From an uncultured Bacteroidales bacterium (GTDB taxonomy: Bacteria; Bacteroidota; Bacteroidia; Bacteroidales; UBA932): a DNA stretch of 64,000 bases. The notes under the pieces are model-generated. The model saw only the letters and a program-made list of their open reading frames with translations. It was not told the DNA's origin and did not search any database. The first letter of the stretch is position 1. The number at the start of each line of letters is the position of its first letter. Both the position numbers and the translations under genes were made by a program. The DNA lies in NCBI GenBank assembly GCA_934680015.1, contig CAKUSP010000007.1, positions 59,294 through 123,293 on the forward strand, in the 5' to 3' direction. Below are positions 1 to 9,999 of this stretch, one piece after another.

Positions 1-103
1 CTTCGCCTCCTAAGTAGAATGGTTCACAAGAGTGAACGAGCATCACCATAAAGCAAGCTATAACCCTTAGATAGTCGATGAAGATCACTCTTTCTTTCGT
101 CAT
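1..103 (-). CDS. Acyltransferase family 3 protein, N-terminal fragment
   Basis: The gene starts with ATG at 103 and runs off the left edge; 34 codons are visible with no stop. The fragment begins MTKERVIFIDYLRVIACF and continues into a hydrophobic stretch with a His. This R-x-x-x-I-D-Y-L-R-V-x-A pattern followed by a membrane segment is the usual first helix of the acyltransferase 3 (OafA/YrhL-like) integral membrane family, which O-acylates cell-surface glycans. It begins 6 bases after the DUF1846 stop on the same strand, so it is probably the last visible gene of the hisS operon. The fragment is too short to name a substrate. Confidence 0.6.
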   Translation of the reverse strand, partial: MTKERVIFIDYLRVIACFMVMLVHSCEPFYLGGE

Positions 104-109
104 AGTATT

Positions 110-1573
110 CTATTTCTTTATAGGATCACAAGTTAAGCCTACTCCTAGACGTTTGAATACTTTCCTATCCACTTCGGAAAGCATAACGGTAGAGTGAACT
201 TGGCATCCGTTAAGTTCAGGGAGTTGCGCTAGCGCTCTTCGGCATTTGTCATCTGTAAGGCTTAAAAGGGAAAGCGCCACGAGTACTTCGTCAGTGTGAA
301 GGCGCGGATTGTGACCATGGAGATATGAAACCTTTGTCTTCTGGATAGGCTCAATCATATCGCGTGGGATGAGTTTTACACTATGATCAATCCCGGCCAA
401 ATGTTTTATGGCATTTAAGAGCAGAGCGGCACTTGACCCCATTAAAGGGCTACTTCCAGCTGTAATTATAGTACCATCTGCCAATTCTACTGCGGCTGCT
501 GCCAGTCCACCACTTGCTTCCTTTCTTGTCTTGGCTGCAATGGTGGTTCTTCTAAATGATGTGTCAATCTTAGCCTGTTTCATCAAGGACGCTATCTTGT
601 TTATTTCTGCATCATTCACAGCCCCATCGGCCATCCTGCATAGAGCATCGTAGTAGCGCCTGATTATTTCCTGTTTAGCAGCATAACAGCATAGGTCTTC
701 GTCGCACATACAGTAACCTATCATGTTTACGCCCATGTCAGTAGGGGACTTGTATGGGTTCTCACCATAGATGCTTTCGAATATGGCGTTTAGAACGGGG
801 AAGATTTCAATATCTCTATTGTAGTTTACAGCCATCTTTCCATATGCTTCAAGATGGAAAGGATCTATCATGTTGATATCATTGATATCGGCTGTAGCTG
901 CTTCATATGCCAGATTAAGTGGATGTTTTAAAGGCAAATTCCAAATAGGGAAAGATTCAAACTTGGCATAGCCAGCTTTGATGCCTCTTTTATGCTCTTG
1001 GTATAGCTGTGATAGGCATACAGCCATCTTTCCGCTTCCTGGTCCAGGTGCTGTTACGGCCACAAGTGGTCGTGTTGTAGGGACATAGTCGTTCCTTCCG
1101 AAACCATCTTCGGAGTCGATTAGGGCGACATTATTAGGATAGCCCTCTATTGTATGGTGATAATATGTCTTGATGCCACGCCTTTCCAATTTTGCTCTGT
1201 AGTTGTCGGCGCTTGACTGACCATTATAGTGAGTTATAACCACAGCGCTCACTAGAAATCCATGTTTTTCGAATTCGTCGTGAAGTCTAAGTACATCCAT
1301 GTCATAGGTAATGCCAAGGTCGTTTCTTACCTTGTTTCTCTCTATGTCCAAAGCACTTATGACTATAATGATCTCAGTGCTGTCGGATAGTTGCTGAAGC
1401 ATCCGCATTTTGGAGTCTGGTTTAAATCCCGGCAGAACTCTGCTTGCGTGATTGTCATCGAAAAGCTTTCCTCCGAATTCGAGGTAAAGTTTGTCACCGA
1501 ACTGCGATATTCGCTGTTTAATGTGTTCGGACTGAATTTTTAGATATTTGTCGTTGTCAAACCCGTATTTCAT
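110..1573 (-). CDS. DUF1846 (UPF0371) family protein
   Basis: This is a 487-residue protein of the DUF1846/UPF0371 family, conserved in many anaerobes and of unknown biochemical role. The start at 1573 was chosen because the family begins M-K-x-G-F-D-x-x-K-Y-L, which is seen here, and because an earlier in-frame start at 1666 would overlap the DAHP synthase gene. A glycine-rich motif (VTAPGPGSGKMA) resembles a nucleotide- or phosphate-binding loop, and a cysteine-containing segment (GYCMCDEDLCC) lies near the middle. It lies 35 bases downstream of the DAHP synthase gene in the same operon. The family assignment is from recognised sequence; no function is claimed. Confidence 0.85.
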   Translation of the reverse strand: MKYGFDNDKYLKIQSEHIKQRISQFGDKLYLEFGGKLFDDNHASRVLPGFKPDSKMRMLQQLSDSTEIIIVISALDIERNKVRNDLGITYDMDVLRLHDEFEKHGFLVSAVVITHYNGQSSADNYRAKLERRGIKTYYHHTIEGYPNNVALIDSEDGFGRNDYVPTTRPLVAVTAPGPGSGKMAVCLSQLYQEHKRGIKAGYAKFESFPIWNLPLKHPLNLAYEAATADINDINMIDPFHLEAYGKMAVNYNRDIEIFPVLNAIFESIYGENPYKSPTDMGVNMIGYCMCDEDLCCYAAKQEIIRRYYDALCRMADGAVNDAEINKIASLMKQAKIDTSFRRTTIAAKTRKEASGGLAAAAVELADGTIITAGSSPLMGSSAALLLNAIKHLAGIDHSVKLIPRDMIEPIQKTKVSYLHGHNPRLHTDEVLVALSLLSLTDDKCRRALAQLPELNGCQVHSTVMLSEVDRKVFKRLGVGLTCDPIKK

Positions 1574-1608
1574 AACGGGGTTCAAAGTTAAGTAAAAATC
1601 GGCATTCC

Positions 1609-2622
1609 TTAAAATGAATCGGCCAATTTTAAAACGAGATTTTCGGTTTTTTCCCAGCCTAGACACGCGTCGGTAATGGATTTTCCGAAAATCGTTCCAG
1701 GCTCATCCTGGCGGCCATCCACTAAGTAAGATTCTATCATAAGGCCTTTTATATAGTTGCTTCTGCTTTTTAATCCTAATGCTCTGATGGCGTTTTCACT
1801 CTGTTTTAAATAATCTTTTCCTGAGTTAGAGTGATTGCAATCCACTATAATGGCAGGGTTTACTATAGCGCAGTCTTGCATAATGCTGGAAAGTCGTTCT
1901 ATGGATTGTTGGTCGCAGTTCTGGTGGTGTACTCCATTATGGTCTATATAACCTCGAAGTATAGCATGAGCATAATGGTTGCCATGGCTTTGTACTTCCC
2001 AATTTCTATAAATAAACAGGTGAGGGTTCTGTGCAGTAATGATGTCTTGAGAGAGTGCTTGTAAATCGCCATTTAGTGGATTTTTTATTCCAACGGGTAT
2101 ATCTAATCCGCTTGCCGTTAGTTTATGTTGTTGATCATCAGCGGATCGAGCTCCTATCGTGACATAACAAAGTAGATCTGAGATAAATCTATGGTTCTCG
2201 GGGTACAGCATTTCGTCTGCACATCCCATTCCTATTTCTTCCAGAGCGCGAAGATGTATTTTCCTTATGGAAAGTACACCTTTAAGTATGTCATCGGTTT
2301 GAGATTGCGGATCTGGCCGGTGAAGCATCCCTTTGTAAGCGTTACCGCTAGTTCGTGGTTTACTAGTATAGAGTCTAGGGACTATGAGGATTTTATCTTT
2401 TACTTTATCGCTTAAGCTTTTCAGTCTACCAAAATACTCCATTACAGCATCCTCTCTATCGGCAGAACAAGGACCTATAAGTAATAGAATTCTATTATCA
2501 TTTGCACAAAGAATATCTTCAATGGATTTGACGCAATCCTCTCTTACTTTTTCCCCTTTCTCGGAAAGGGGAAAAAGTTGCTTTATTTCTTTGGGAATGG
2601 GCAGTTTTCTTTTAAATTCCAT
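1609..2622 (-). CDS. 3-deoxy-7-phosphoheptulonate synthase (DAHP synthase, class I)
   Basis: This 337-residue enzyme condenses phosphoenolpyruvate with erythrose 4-phosphate, the first step of the shikimate pathway, in the cytoplasm. Class I (AroFGH-like) signatures are visible: IGPCSADREDAV near the N-terminus, PRLYTSKPRT, GARSADDQQHK, a VDCNHSNSGKD motif carrying a metal-ligand His, and GKSITDACLGWE near the C-terminus. An upstream ATG at 2652 is possible, but the start at 2622 gives a normal N-terminus. The gene overlaps the 3' end of the chorismate mutase gene by 40 bases, suggesting translational coupling. In many Bacteroidota the two activities are fused in one protein; here they are separate. 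Confidence 0.92.
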   Translation of the reverse strand: MEFKRKLPIPKEIKQLFPLSEKGEKVREDCVKSIEDILCANDNRILLLIGPCSADREDAVMEYFGRLKSLSDKVKDKILIVPRLYTSKPRTSGNAYKGMLHRPDPQSQTDDILKGVLSIRKIHLRALEEIGMGCADEMLYPENHRFISDLLCYVTIGARSADDQQHKLTASGLDIPVGIKNPLNGDLQALSQDIITAQNPHLFIYRNWEVQSHGNHYAHAILRGYIDHNGVHHQNCDQQSIERLSSIMQDCAIVNPAIIVDCNHSNSGKDYLKQSENAIRALGLKSRSNYIKGLMIESYLVDGRQDEPGTIFGKSITDACLGWEKTENLVLKLADSF

Positions 2623-2873
2623 TGATACTCTTTTGATACTTTCATAAGGCACTCAACTACCTCTAACCAATAGACAGTTATCTTTTTGTCATGAATGAAT
2701 TTTTCTCTGCTTTTTAGCACTTCCTTTTCTCTATGTGCGTCAAGTATTTGAGCGCCAATGCTTTCTTTTACATTATAGACCTTCTTGCATTCCGACATCC
2801 GCATTTCGAAAAGCTGGGCGATGCGTCTATCTATCTCGTCGATTCGGTTTCTGATTTCGGCCAATTCTTCCAT
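2583..2873 (-). CDS. aroQ: Chorismate mutase, AroQ class
   Basis: This 96-residue protein matches the all-helical AroQ chorismate mutase fold, which converts chorismate to prephenate for Phe and Tyr synthesis. The N-terminal helix has the family pattern I-R-x-x-I-D-E-I-D-R-R-I-A-Q-L. It is followed by the M-x-x-x-x-K-V-Y-N-x-K region and then R-E-K-E-V-L, which supplies active-site Arg, Lys and Glu residues. It lies 10 bases downstream of hisS and overlaps the DAHP synthase start, so it is in the hisS operon. No ACT domain or dehydratase/dehydrogenase domain is attached. Confidence 0.9.
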   Translation of the reverse strand: MEELAEIRNRIDEIDRRIAQLFEMRMSECKKVYNVKESIGAQILDAHREKEVLKSREKFIHDKKITVYWLEVVECLMKVSKEYQWNLKENCPFPKK

Positions 2874-2883
2874 TTCCCAGTTC

Positions 2884-4239
2884 TTAACTGCCCAGAATAA
2901 ATTCGAGCATGGCGTTTATGTCGCCTTTATCAAAGGAAAGTTGCTCTCCGCTTTGAAGATTCTTTATCTGAATAACTTTTCCTTCAATCTCATTTTGACC
3001 ACATATAGACATAAAAGGTATGCTCTTACGGTCGGCATAGTCGAATTGTTTTTTCAGTTTGCAGCTATCCGGATATACTTCGACACTTATCCCCTTGGAA
3101 CGAAGAGCTATGCTGATAGGTAGTATGTAAGCACATTCGGTAGGGCCCATATTGGCAAATAATAGAGTGGTGGAGCTATTCAGCGACGTCGGAAATTTGT
3201 CGAGCCCTTTTAGTACATCGTAGATGCGGTCTGCCCCGAAACTTATTCCTACTCCAGACATGTCTGGAAGTCCAAATATGCCTGTAAGATTATCGTATCT
3301 ACCACCGCCACTTATGCTTCCTATTTGATAATCAAGAGCTTTGATTTCGAATATTGCGCCTGTATAGTAATTAAGTCCGCGAGCAAGAGACAGATCTATC
3401 TCGCATTCGGTACTAATTCCCGATTCTTTTATATAGTTTATTAGCTCTTCAAGCTCTTCTACACCTTTAGTGCCCACTTCGCATTCTGACATGAGCGAGC
3501 GCATGGTCTGGAGCTTTTCCTCGTTGGTGCCTTTAAGGCAGAGTACAGGCTCAAGTTTTTCTATAGCCATCTGGCTTAATCCCTTTTCCAGTAACTCTTT
3601 CTTAACCGCTTCAAGGCCAATTTTATCTAATTTGTCGATGGCAACAGTGATGTCCACGACTTTATCAGGGCTCCCGCATAATTGAGCTAATCCGCTGAGT
3701 ACCTTGCGGTTATTTATCTTAATGACTACTCTTATACCGAGCCTTGTGAATACTTCATCGGCTATTTGAACGAGCTCTAGTTCGCATAGTTGGCTCTTGG
3801 AACCTATAACATCTACATCGCATTGGTAGAATTCCCTGTAACGACCCTTTTGTGGCCTGTCTGCTCTCCATACGGGTTGTATTTGGAAACGCTTGAACGG
3901 AAAGGATATTTCGTTTTGGTGTTGAACGACATAGCGGGCGAAAGGAACTGTAAGGTCATATCTTAAACCTTTTTCGCATATTTGCCCTATTAGAGGCTTG
4001 CCAGGGTCTGTCCCGGCAAATGCGTCCCCCGAATTAAGTATGCGGAAAAGCAATTTATCTCCTTCATCGCCGTATTTGCCCATAAGTGTGGATAGGTTCT
4101 CCATGGCAGGAGTTTCTAACTGTGCGTATCCGAATGATTTAAAGACACTCTTTATTGTGTCAAAAATATAATTTCTCTCGGCCATCTCTTTTTGACCGAA
4201 ATCTCTTGTACCCTTAGGGATAGAAGGTTTTTGTGCCAT
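2884..4239 (-). CDS. hisS: Histidyl-tRNA synthetase
   Basis: This 451-residue class II aminoacyl-tRNA synthetase charges tRNA-His. The N-terminus carries the family PKGTRDF signature. The catalytic core shows [14 protein letters not shown] at about residues 91-104, a motif 2 region around 117-146 ([20 protein letters not shown]), and the His-binding ARGLNYYTG segment. The remainder is the HGTP anticodon-binding domain. It heads the minus-strand operon that continues into aroQ and DAHP synthase, with a TAAATTTG element immediately upstream. Length and motifs are ordinary. Confidence 0.97.
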   Translation of the reverse strand: MAQKPSIPKGTRDFGQKEMAERNYIFDTIKSVFKSFGYAQLETPAMENLSTLMGKYGDEGDKLLFRILNSGDAFAGTDPGKPLIGQICEKGLRYDLTVPFARYVVQHQNEISFPFKRFQIQPVWRADRPQKGRYREFYQCDVDVIGSKSQLCELELVQIADEVFTRLGIRVVIKINNRKVLSGLAQLCGSPDKVVDITVAIDKLDKIGLEAVKKELLEKGLSQMAIEKLEPVLCLKGTNEEKLQTMRSLMSECEVGTKGVEELEELINYIKESGISTECEIDLSLARGLNYYTGAIFEIKALDYQIGSISGGGRYDNLTGIFGLPDMSGVGISFGADRIYDVLKGLDKFPTSLNSSTTLLFANMGPTECAYILPISIALRSKGISVEVYPDSCKLKKQFDYADRKSIPFMSICGQNEIEGKVIQIKNLQSGEQLSFDKGDINAMLEFILGS

Positions 4240-4258
4240 ATCTATATAATTAATTGCG

Positions 4259-4266
4259 CAAATTTA
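4259..4266 (-). promoter_or_regulatory. Bacteroidota -7 promoter element for hisS
   Basis: On the minus strand the bases read TAAATTTG, a match to the Bacteroidota -7 consensus TAnnTTTG, ending 19 bases before the hisS ATG. No good -33 TTTG was seen at the expected distance, so the start site is inferred from the -7 box alone. The divergent sppA gene starts 32 bases away on the other strand. Confidence 0.5.
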
Positions 4267-4297
4267 CTACTTTTGCCGTATATAACATATTCAAGAT

Positions 4298-6055
4298 ATG
4301 AAAAATTTTTTAAGAACATTGCTTGCAGTCGTTTGTGCACTCTTGATTGTGAATTTGATCGGGATTGCTATATTAATGGGACTGGCTTCATCCGGAAGTA
4401 GCGCCCCGGCTATTCCTTCTAGTGGAATATTAAAGGTTGATATGTCTAAGATTGCAATATCTGAACAAAGCACACAAAGTTTGAATTTCGCTAAGCAGGA
4501 TATGCGCTCGACAATTGGCTTGTTAAAGGCGGTTAATGCCATTTCTTCAGCCGCTTCAGATCCAGGTGTCAAATGTATGTATTTAAAAACTGATGGCCTT
4601 TTTATAGGAACTGGTGCGATTCAAGAATTTAGAAAGGCGATTGCCGACTTTCGCAGTAGCGGAAAGCCAGTTATTGCATATATGGAGAATCCTACAACAG
4701 GTTCATATTACCTTGCAAGTGTAGCTGATAAGGTTTATATGGGAGCATATCAAGGGGGTACGCCTACTTTTACAGGACTATCTTCTCAGATGATTTTTTT
4801 AGGGGATGCTCTAAATCGTCTGGGAGTAAATGTTCAATTGATTCGTCATGGTAAATACAAGTCAGCTGGTGAGATGTATATTCGCTCTAGTGCCAGTGCA
4901 GAGAATCTTTACCAAAATCAAGTGATGGTAAATTCTTTATGGAATTCTTTTGCTGAAGAGATGGCGACAAGTAGAGGACTTGATGTCCAGAATATTAATT
5001 CGGCTATCGATAACCTTGACCTTTGTTTACCGGCAGATTTTGTGTCTTATGGGCTTGTTGATGAACTACTGGATAGAAAAGAGCTGGAAGATAAATTGGC
5101 CGTAATGTCACAGGTGGAGGACTTTGACGATGTCCAGTTTATTCCATTTGCTGCATATGCCGATGCCCACATAGTCAATAATTTCCGCTCTTCACAACGT
5201 ATAGCCGTCATCTATGCTAATGGTTCTATTGTTGATGGATACGATGTCCAGAATGTCGACGGGGATCGTTTTGCATCAATAATAGAGGATGTGAGGGAAG
5301 ATGATATGGTAAAGGCAGTAGTACTTAGAGTTAATTCTCCTGGTGGCAGTGTTGTTGCTTCAGAAAAGATTCGTCATGAATTGGACCGACTTGCCCAAGA
5401 AAAGCCACTTATAGCATCTTATGGCGATTATGCGGCATCTGGTGGCTATTGGATTTCTAACGGGGCGGAAAGGATTTTCTCTGATGAAACAACTCTTACT
5501 GGCTCTATAGGTGTTTTCGGGATGGTGCCTGATTTCTCTAAACTATATAAAGAAACCCTTCATGTTGGGGTGCAAAGTGTTTCATCTAATAAACACGGGG
5601 ATATGTTCTCTATGAGCAGGCCATTTACGAAGGAAGAATTGGCCTATATGCAGCGAAGCATAGAGAGTATTTATACTCGCTTTGTCTCTTTGGTAGCTGA
5701 AGGTAGAAATATGAGCGTTTCGGCTGTGGACGAGATAGCTCAAGGTCGAGTGTGGGCAGGTCGTGATGCGGTGAAGATTGGCCTTGTCGATGAAATAGGT
5801 GGATTAACGGATGCTTTGAGTTATGCAGCGCAGTGTGGAGGAGACGCAGATGTGGCTAATTGGAATGTAGTTGAGTATCCAAAAGAATTGAACTTTGTGG
5901 AGATGCTAACTGAAGCTATTAATGGGACAGTGAACGACTATTCGGTCTATGGGAATTGGTCTGGATATTATAAAAATTGGTATGATAAGTGGATGTCCGG
6001 TGATCGCGAAATTGTGTTCGCTACGATGCCATATATCCCTGGTATTATAAAATAA
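4298..6055 (+). CDS. sppA: Signal peptide peptidase SppA, 67K type
   Basis: This 585-residue inner-membrane protease degrades cleaved signal peptides. An N-terminal membrane anchor (about residues 5-30) is followed by two tandem ClpP-like domains, as in the E. coli protein. The catalytic dyad is visible: K188 in RHGKYKSAGE of the first domain and S381 in YAASGGYW of the second. The second domain also has the LRVNSPGGSV motif. It is divergent from hisS with a short shared promoter region and is convergent with tilS, whose stop lies 3 bases away. Confidence 0.95.
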   Translation: MKNFLRTLLAVVCALLIVNLIGIAILMGLASSGSSAPAIPSSGILKVDMSKIAISEQSTQSLNFAKQDMRSTIGLLKAVNAISSAASDPGVKCMYLKTDGLFIGTGAIQEFRKAIADFRSSGKPVIAYMENPTTGSYYLASVADKVYMGAYQGGTPTFTGLSSQMIFLGDALNRLGVNVQLIRHGKYKSAGEMYIRSSASAENLYQNQVMVNSLWNSFAEEMATSRGLDVQNINSAIDNLDLCLPADFVSYGLVDELLDRKELEDKLAVMSQVEDFDDVQFIPFAAYADAHIVNNFRSSQRIAVIYANGSIVDGYDVQNVDGDRFASIIEDVREDDMVKAVVLRVNSPGGSVVASEKIRHELDRLAQEKPLIASYGDYAASGGYWISNGAERIFSDETTLTGSIGVFGMVPDFSKLYKETLHVGVQSVSSNKHGDMFSMSRPFTKEELAYMQRSIESIYTRFVSLVAEGRNMSVSAVDEIAQGRVWAGRDAVKIGLVDEIGGLTDALSYAAQCGGDADVANWNVVEYPKELNFVEMLTEAINGTVNDYSVYGNWSGYYKNWYDKWMSGDREIVFATMPYIPGIIK

Positions 6056-6057
6056 TC

Positions 6058-7353
6058 TTATAAGAGTTCTCTAATTACTAATATTTTAGAGTCCTCTCCT
6101 TTTACTTTAACACTTTCACTAGTCTTTCTACAAAGCAGTGAAAGTGTTTCTTTATTTTGTGGCTTCCTAACAAGTACGACTTCGGATTCTTTTTTAAAGG
6201 AAGGAATTTTTAAATCCACAAACACATCACTAATCTTTTTCTTCTTCCCTGTCAATCCCAACGGGGTAATCCAGTCACCATTGCCCCAATTCCTAATATA
6301 AAAAGGGAAGGATAATTGGTCAAGGTCAGCGAATATGACCCCATTAGGGGCGTATAGAGAGTCGGGCCTTTGTTCTATGCTTATTTTAAAACTTCGACCT
6401 GCTATATTGTATATGCCTTCTGCGTTGACTTCTACGACTTCGTTATGCTTAATGTTGGTGCTAGATAGTGGGGTAATGGTTATGTTATTAGAACTGAGTT
6501 CCAGTTTATGCGTAGGGCTATAGAATGTCTTCCCGCTTAGTGTTTTCCCTTCCGACAAAAGCCTGCATAGGTCATTATAGCAACTTTCACTGAAATGGTA
6601 TAGTTCCAATTCTCTGTAAAGAACATATTTCCAGTGCTTTAGAGTAAGTAGTCCTCTTATATCATTGCACTTCTCCCTGTATCTAATATAATAGTCCTGA
6701 GCTATATCATCCACCTGAGCTATATGAGCCATATCAGAGGCGATAGTCTTCTGAAAAGAAGGATTAAGTTCTTTAAATATAGGGAGAACTTTATGCCTTA
6801 GTAGATTTCTTTTGTAGAGAGTTTCTGTATTGGTTCTATCTTCTCGCCAAGATAGACCATTAGATACCATGTATTCAGTTATTTCGCTCCTACTTATTTG
6901 AAGAATGGGACGAAGTACCCGGTGAGGATAGGCCCCACAATCAGTTGCCATACCCTTCATGCCACGGCTACCGCATCCACGCAAAATATTTAAGAGGAGT
7001 GTTTCTACATTATCATCTGCGTTATGCGCCACTGCTACGGCGTCATACCCGTACTTGAGACATAAATCTGAGAACCATCCATATCTAAGTTCTCGAGCGG
7101 CCATCTCGATGCTTATCTTTTTTCGTTCTGCGTACTCGATGGTGTCGAAACGGATAAAGTGCGATTTTATGTGATTATCCTCGCACCATTTTCTAACGAA
7201 TGCCTCATCTCCATCGCTCTCTTCTCCGCGTAGAGAAAAGTTACAATGGGCTATCGCATATTCACTTATAAATGGAAAAAGAACACCATCTAATGCCCTT
7301 TTTGCCATATACATCGAGTCTATTCCTGCACTGACTGCGAGAAGTAGTTTCAT
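6058..7353 (-). CDS. tilS: tRNA(Ile)-lysidine synthetase
   Basis: This 431-residue N-type ATP pyrophosphatase modifies C34 of the CAU-anticodon tRNA-Ile to lysidine. The PP-loop is at residues 6-14 (AVSAGIDSM), with Ala in place of the usual first Gly of SGGxDS. The adjacent HCNFSLRGEESDGDE and AHNADDNVETLLLN motifs are typical of the family. The C-terminal part matches the TilS-C domain. The start codon overlaps the stop of the upstream DUF3078 gene (TAATG), indicating translational coupling. Confidence 0.93.
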   Translation of the reverse strand: MKLLLAVSAGIDSMYMAKRALDGVLFPFISEYAIAHCNFSLRGEESDGDEAFVRKWCEDNHIKSHFIRFDTIEYAERKKISIEMAARELRYGWFSDLCLKYGYDAVAVAHNADDNVETLLLNILRGCGSRGMKGMATDCGAYPHRVLRPILQISRSEITEYMVSNGLSWREDRTNTETLYKRNLLRHKVLPIFKELNPSFQKTIASDMAHIAQVDDIAQDYYIRYREKCNDIRGLLTLKHWKYVLYRELELYHFSESCYNDLCRLLSEGKTLSGKTFYSPTHKLELSSNNITITPLSSTNIKHNEVVEVNAEGIYNIAGRSFKISIEQRPDSLYAPNGVIFADLDQLSFPFYIRNWGNGDWITPLGLTGKKKKISDVFVDLKIPSFKKESEVVLVRKPQNKETLSLLCRKTSESVKVKGEDSKILVIRELL

Positions 7354-8369
7354 TATTGTTTTTTTGCGAAAGTGTATGTGAAATTAAAGGATAAGAAGTC
7401 CTTGAACTGAACTCCACGTTTTTTTGTGATATCTCCCTCTGTGATAGTGACATTAGGATCGGAAATAAGCCAAGTCTTAAAAGACAGTGTCATATAACGG
7501 CTTAATTGCCAATTTATCGCGTTATCCCAGTTTATACGGAAGTATGGTTCATTTAGATAATCAGTGAAGATCACACCTTGCGTCTCGTATGAGAAATTTT
7601 CGTTAATGGTGATTTTGAAATTTGCCTTCAACTGGGCACCGAATTGAAAGAGGGCCATATTATAATCCTTTCCTAATGGAGTCTCGATAGAACTGTCTTT
7701 CAGTTTCATACCATATGCCTTTCGTAAGTTTTCATTGGTACAAATGGTAAAGCCTCCTGTTATAGGTGCCAGGTTCACGTTAAACCATGGCGTTGGTGCC
7801 CACTGGATACCGAATGCTATATCTGTATAGGCTGGTGATAGAAAGCCTGATTTTATGTCTTTCTCTATCCATTTGCCATTTTCATCTTGAGTATAACCGT
7901 CTGGAGTATCGGTGAACTGGCTACGGAAGTTAAAGGAAGCTGTATAGTTGAAAGGAGAACCACTAGCAGTTTGGTAGGCCCATTTGCTTTCGAAGTAGAT
8001 ACGGTCGTTACTTTTTTGAAGAATATTCTCCTTCTCGTTAGAGTAAAGAAAGCCATAGTCTAGTTGCAGTCGGTTATTCCAGCTCATTAATTCTTTTTTA
8101 TAGTTAGCCTTGGCATCTAGGTTAGTAGTGAGCGTGGTGGTGTTATAACCACCTGCGGCCCAGTTACTTAAGTTAGTCATATTGTATCCTACGTTAAGCT
8201 GAACGGAAGACGTCCAGTAGTTAGGCTTAGGAGTTTTTGCACTTTCAATTGGAGCTTGCGAAATTTCGGTTGCGGCATCGACTGCCGCTCTTTGCACTGC
8301 ATCGTCTTGGGCAAATGCATTGAAAGTCATTAAAATACAAGACGATAATACTATAAATACTCTTTTCAT
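7353..8369 (-). CDS. DUF3078 outer membrane protein
   Basis: This 338-residue protein has a signal peptide of about 20 residues ending NAFA before Gln, then a segment rich in alternating aromatic and polar strands ending in Phe/Lys, as in an outer membrane beta-barrel. The WTSSVQLNVGYNMTNLSNWAAGG region is the characteristic start of the Bacteroidota DUF3078 family. Its function is unknown. It lies between proS and tilS, 3 bases after proS and overlapping the tilS start, so it is cotranscribed with translation genes, an association that may not be functional. Confidence 0.85.
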   Translation of the reverse strand: MKRVFIVLSSCILMTFNAFAQDDAVQRAAVDAATEISQAPIESAKTPKPNYWTSSVQLNVGYNMTNLSNWAAGGYNTTTLTTNLDAKANYKKELMSWNNRLQLDYGFLYSNEKENILQKSNDRIYFESKWAYQTASGSPFNYTASFNFRSQFTDTPDGYTQDENGKWIEKDIKSGFLSPAYTDIAFGIQWAPTPWFNVNLAPITGGFTICTNENLRKAYGMKLKDSSIETPLGKDYNMALFQFGAQLKANFKITINENFSYETQGVIFTDYLNEPYFRINWDNAINWQLSRYMTLSFKTWLISDPNVTITEGDITKKRGVQFKDFLSFNFTYTFAKKQ

Positions 8370-8372
8370 CTT

Positions 8373-9851
8373 TTAATAAGCTATAGCAAATACAACTCTA
8401 CCTTTCGAAGGTTTTCCTGAATAAATATCGACCCCTTCTTCTTCATTGACGAAACTATCTACAGGTATGCATCTTATCGTAGCCTTAGTCTCGTCTTTTA
8501 TCTTTTGCTCTGTTTCGGCAGTGCCGTCCCAATGGCATAGCAGGAAGCCACCCTTTTTGATTTCTGTTTTAAATTCTTCCCAATCGTCACATTTGCGAAC
8601 ATTTGCATCGCGCATTGCAAGTGCTTTATTGTAAATGTTAGTTTGGATATCACCTAGTAGCGATTTTATATATATTTCTATACCTTCAGCATCATGAGTG
8701 GTCTTTTCCAGTGTGTCTCTTCGGGCCAATTCTACCGTACCTGCGGCGAGATCTCTTGCTCCCATGGCAACTCTAACAGGAACACCCTTTAATTCCCATT
8801 CTGCGAATTTGAAGCCTGGTCTAAGGGTATCTCTATCATCTATTTTAACACTGATACCAAGATTCTCAAGACGCATTTTCATCTCATTGAATTTGGTTAA
8901 TATGGAGTTCCTCTCTTCGTCTGTTTTATAGATAGGAACCATAACTACTTGAATAGGGGCCAATGCTGGTGGCAATACAAGTCCGTTATCATCGCTATGA
9001 GCCATGATTAACGCTCCCATAAGCCTAGTGCTTACGCCCCATGACGTAGCCCAAACATATTGTTCCTTACCTTCTTTATCTGTGTACTTTACATCAAAGG
9101 ATTTGGCGAAATTTTGCCCAAGAAAATGGGACGTCCCTGCTTGAAGGGCTTTACCATCCTGCATCATTGCCTCTATAGTCAAAGTGTCCAATGCTCCTGC
9201 GAACCTTTCGTTAGGGCTTTTGTGGCCAACGATGACAGGAAGTGCCATGACTTTTCTGGCGAAATCGGCATATACATGAACCATTTGTATAGCCTTGGCT
9301 TGAGCATCCTCTGCAGTAGCATGTGCAGTATGTCCTTCTTGCCATAGGAATTCCGCAGTACGAAGGAATGGTCTTGTGCGCATTTCCCATCTTACTACAT
9401 TACACCATTGATTGCAAATGATAGGGAGGTCTCGCCATGATTTGATCCAATTCTTATAGACACTCCAAATTATGGTTTCGGAGGTAGGTCGCACGATGAG
9501 TTCTTCTTCAAGTTTTGCATCTGGATCTACGACAACTCCTTTACCATTTGGGTCATTCATGAGTCTATGATGTGTTACCACAGCGCATTCTTTTGCGAAT
9601 CCAGCTACATGCTCTGCTTCACGACTGAAAAAGGATTTCGGAATAAAGAGGGGAAAGTAAGCGTTTTGAACCCCAGTCTTCTTAAATTCGGTATCCAAGA
9701 TGGACTGCATTTTTTCCCATATAGCGTAGCCGTAAGGCTTGATGACCATGCATCCTCTAACGGCAGACTGTTCTGCTAAATCGGCTTTGACTACTAGGTC
9801 ATTATACCATTGTGAGTAGTTCTCGCTTCTCGGTGTGATTTCTTTTGCCAT
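8373..9851 (-). CDS. proS: Prolyl-tRNA synthetase, archaeal/eukaryotic type
   Basis: This 492-residue class II synthetase charges tRNA-Pro. It is the short form without the bacterial YbaK-like editing insertion. The N-terminus ([19 protein letters not shown]) and the [32 protein letters not shown] and [19 protein letters not shown] segments identify the type found in Bacteroidota. The C-terminal zinc-binding-type extension ends in Tyr, as is usual for this class. It is the first gene of a minus-strand unit with the DUF3078 protein and tilS. Confidence 0.96.
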   Translation of the reverse strand: MAKEITPRSENYSQWYNDLVVKADLAEQSAVRGCMVIKPYGYAIWEKMQSILDTEFKKTGVQNAYFPLFIPKSFFSREAEHVAGFAKECAVVTHHRLMNDPNGKGVVVDPDAKLEEELIVRPTSETIIWSVYKNWIKSWRDLPIICNQWCNVVRWEMRTRPFLRTAEFLWQEGHTAHATAEDAQAKAIQMVHVYADFARKVMALPVIVGHKSPNERFAGALDTLTIEAMMQDGKALQAGTSHFLGQNFAKSFDVKYTDKEGKEQYVWATSWGVSTRLMGALIMAHSDDNGLVLPPALAPIQVVMVPIYKTDEERNSILTKFNEMKMRLENLGISVKIDDRDTLRPGFKFAEWELKGVPVRVAMGARDLAAGTVELARRDTLEKTTHDAEGIEIYIKSLLGDIQTNIYNKALAMRDANVRKCDDWEEFKTEIKKGGFLLCHWDGTAETEQKIKDETKATIRCIPVDSFVNEEEGVDIYSGKPSKGRVVFAIAY

Positions 9852-9999
9852 ATTGTTATATCGTATTTTCGATAAGTTAATCCTGTTTTGCGTACCTTAA
9901 TATGATAAATTGTCTAAATTTGTAGACGTAGAGTCCTTATTTTATAGGAGGTACGATTATTGCGTGCAAAGATACAAATTTTTATTTAGGAGATTCACT

